A stretch of DNA of 64,000 bases from assembly GCF_017591435.1 (NCBI RefSeq), contig NC_059301.1, positions 7,130,060 through 7,194,059 on the forward strand, given 5' to 3'. The notes beneath the pieces are model-generated. The model was given only the letters and a program-made list of their open reading frames with translations. It was not told the DNA's origin and searched no databases. Position 1 is the stretch's first letter, and every line of letters starts with the position of its first letter. This DNA is from Portunus trituberculatus (taxonomy: Eukaryota > Arthropoda > Malacostraca > Decapoda > Portunidae). This document shows positions 63,170-64,000 of the stretch, piece after piece. The translations under genes and the position numbers were made by a program.

Positions 63170-64000
63170 CAGGCAACCCCCGCTTAACGAAGGTTCACAC
63201 AACAAAATTTTGTTATAACGAAGGTTTCATTTTACTACCATCTGCTCGTGAAGTGGGTATGATAAATGGAGCTCTTGCCTTACTTGGGAATGCCAACCAC
63301 AGTAATAACTTGGCCAGCAGGAAATCAATCCCAAATACACTCACTTGTGTTCAGATAAGGTACCCATGACACGGTATCTGTTTGGTGACGATGTCTCTTA
63401 ACAAACACCAAACTCGCTTTAACGAAGTTTTATCCAGGTAATTTTTTCCAAGTTTGAAAGCCCTGCCATATCATGCAAGCCAACAGGCTTTTGAATACAT
63501 CAGCGCCTCTTGTGGACAACACGTGCACCACTCACTCCCCCTATTCAAAACAATAACAGCGTTAGCAGCAGTTCATCTTCCCTCGCTCAACTTACCACCA
63601 AAACGCCCTGCAATGTCACCTAGCGTTGCTAAGAAGACCAGGAAGTCTTTTACTCTCGAAGTGAAGCTGGATATTATTCACAGACACGAGGCGAGAAAAC
63701 TAATAGAATTGCTCGCCACCATCTTGACTCCATCTACTGTCTCTACTATTTTCAAGTCAGCAGACTCTATATTAAGAAGGCTGGTGAGACCGTATCTTCC
63801 TTGCAAGCTAAAAGAACCACCTGAACTCGTGACTCTATAATGGATAAAATGGAAAGCCTTGTGGAAATGTGGTACATAAGTTTTGTATGTGATACAATGA
63901 TGCGCCCTTTGTTTACATTCCACAGGTTGCCGATTAGTGTCTTTTCCATTTCACTCTCCCTCCCTTCATAAATTTAAGATCATCAACATTATAAAGTTAC
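63170..64000 (+). mobile_element. Tigger element, plus orientation, cut by the window end
   Basis: Starts CAGGCAACCCCCGCTTAACG after a TA shared with the element at 62250. The interior matches that copy in inverted order, with an extra block at about 63249-63405. Its right end is beyond the window. Confidence 0.85.
63616..63840 (+). pseudogene. Tigger transposase N-terminus
   Basis: Start MSPSVAKKTRKSFTLEVKLD, then IIHRHEARKLIELL and TPSTVSTIFKSADSI. A frameshift after 63775 separates KKAGETVSSLQAKRTT-like sequence, seen only in another frame. This is the psq-type helix-turn-helix start of a Tigger/jerky transposase. The window ends before any DDE domain would appear. Confidence 0.8.

Overview
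The window is eukaryotic genomic DNA from an animal genome that is very rich in transposons and microsatellites. It has long (TA)n, (GA)n and (CA)n tracts, a fragmented multi-exon gene with GT-AG introns, and many DNA transposons and non-LTR retrotransposons. The repeat style (jockey/CR1-like LINEs, pogo/Tigger-like and piggyBac-like elements, dense dinucleotide arrays) suggests a decapod crustacean such as a crab. That assignment is inference. No bacterial operon, CRISPR array, tRNA or rRNA gene was found.

The only host gene I can support lies on the minus strand: CTP:phosphocholine cytidylyltransferase (Pcyt1), the regulated enzyme of the CDP-choline route to phosphatidylcholine. Five exons were located by homology and all fit GT-AG junctions and reading phase: 48285-48510, 47186-47337, 30215-30436, 27241-27506 and 20183-20288. 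Together they encode 323 residues from just after the N-terminal region to the stop codon. The 5' exon(s) were not found and probably lie beyond base 64000 or in an exon too short to recognise. The introns (947, 16749, 2708 and 6952 bases) are largely transposon.

Region by region. 0-8.9 kb: SINE-like piece, four covarying mini-hairpins, TA-target elements separated by (TA)n arrays, a broken Tc1-like transposase, a TTAA-flanked element, the first copy of a foldback family (called FB here) and a piggyBac-type relic. 8.9-17.2 kb: LINE remains, a DD41D mariner, an unidentified pseudogene, a Tigger/jerky MITE and a POGK-like remnant. 17.2-20.2 kb: Pcyt1 3' flank. 20.3-27.2 kb (intron): a Tigger split by a piggyBac with an empty site seen elsewhere in the window, FB copies and LINEs nested in LINEs. 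27.5-30.2 kb (intron): a compound FB element containing a near-perfect 640-base hairpin. 30.4-47.2 kb (intron): a LINE split by two TA-target elements, one 5.8 kb long and itself stuffed with another Tigger, a LINE, a hAT and half an FB; then three head-to-tail LINE copies joined at (CA)n, a second piggyBac and a SINE. 48.5-64 kb: TTAA MITEs, a foldback element, a near-complete LINE, a second LINE class, a large inverted duplication and two head-to-head Tiggers.

The window is best read as one housekeeping gene stretched by layered insertions whose order can be reconstructed from split reading frames and target-site duplications. All coding statements come from reading translations and motifs by eye; no alignment or database search was run.
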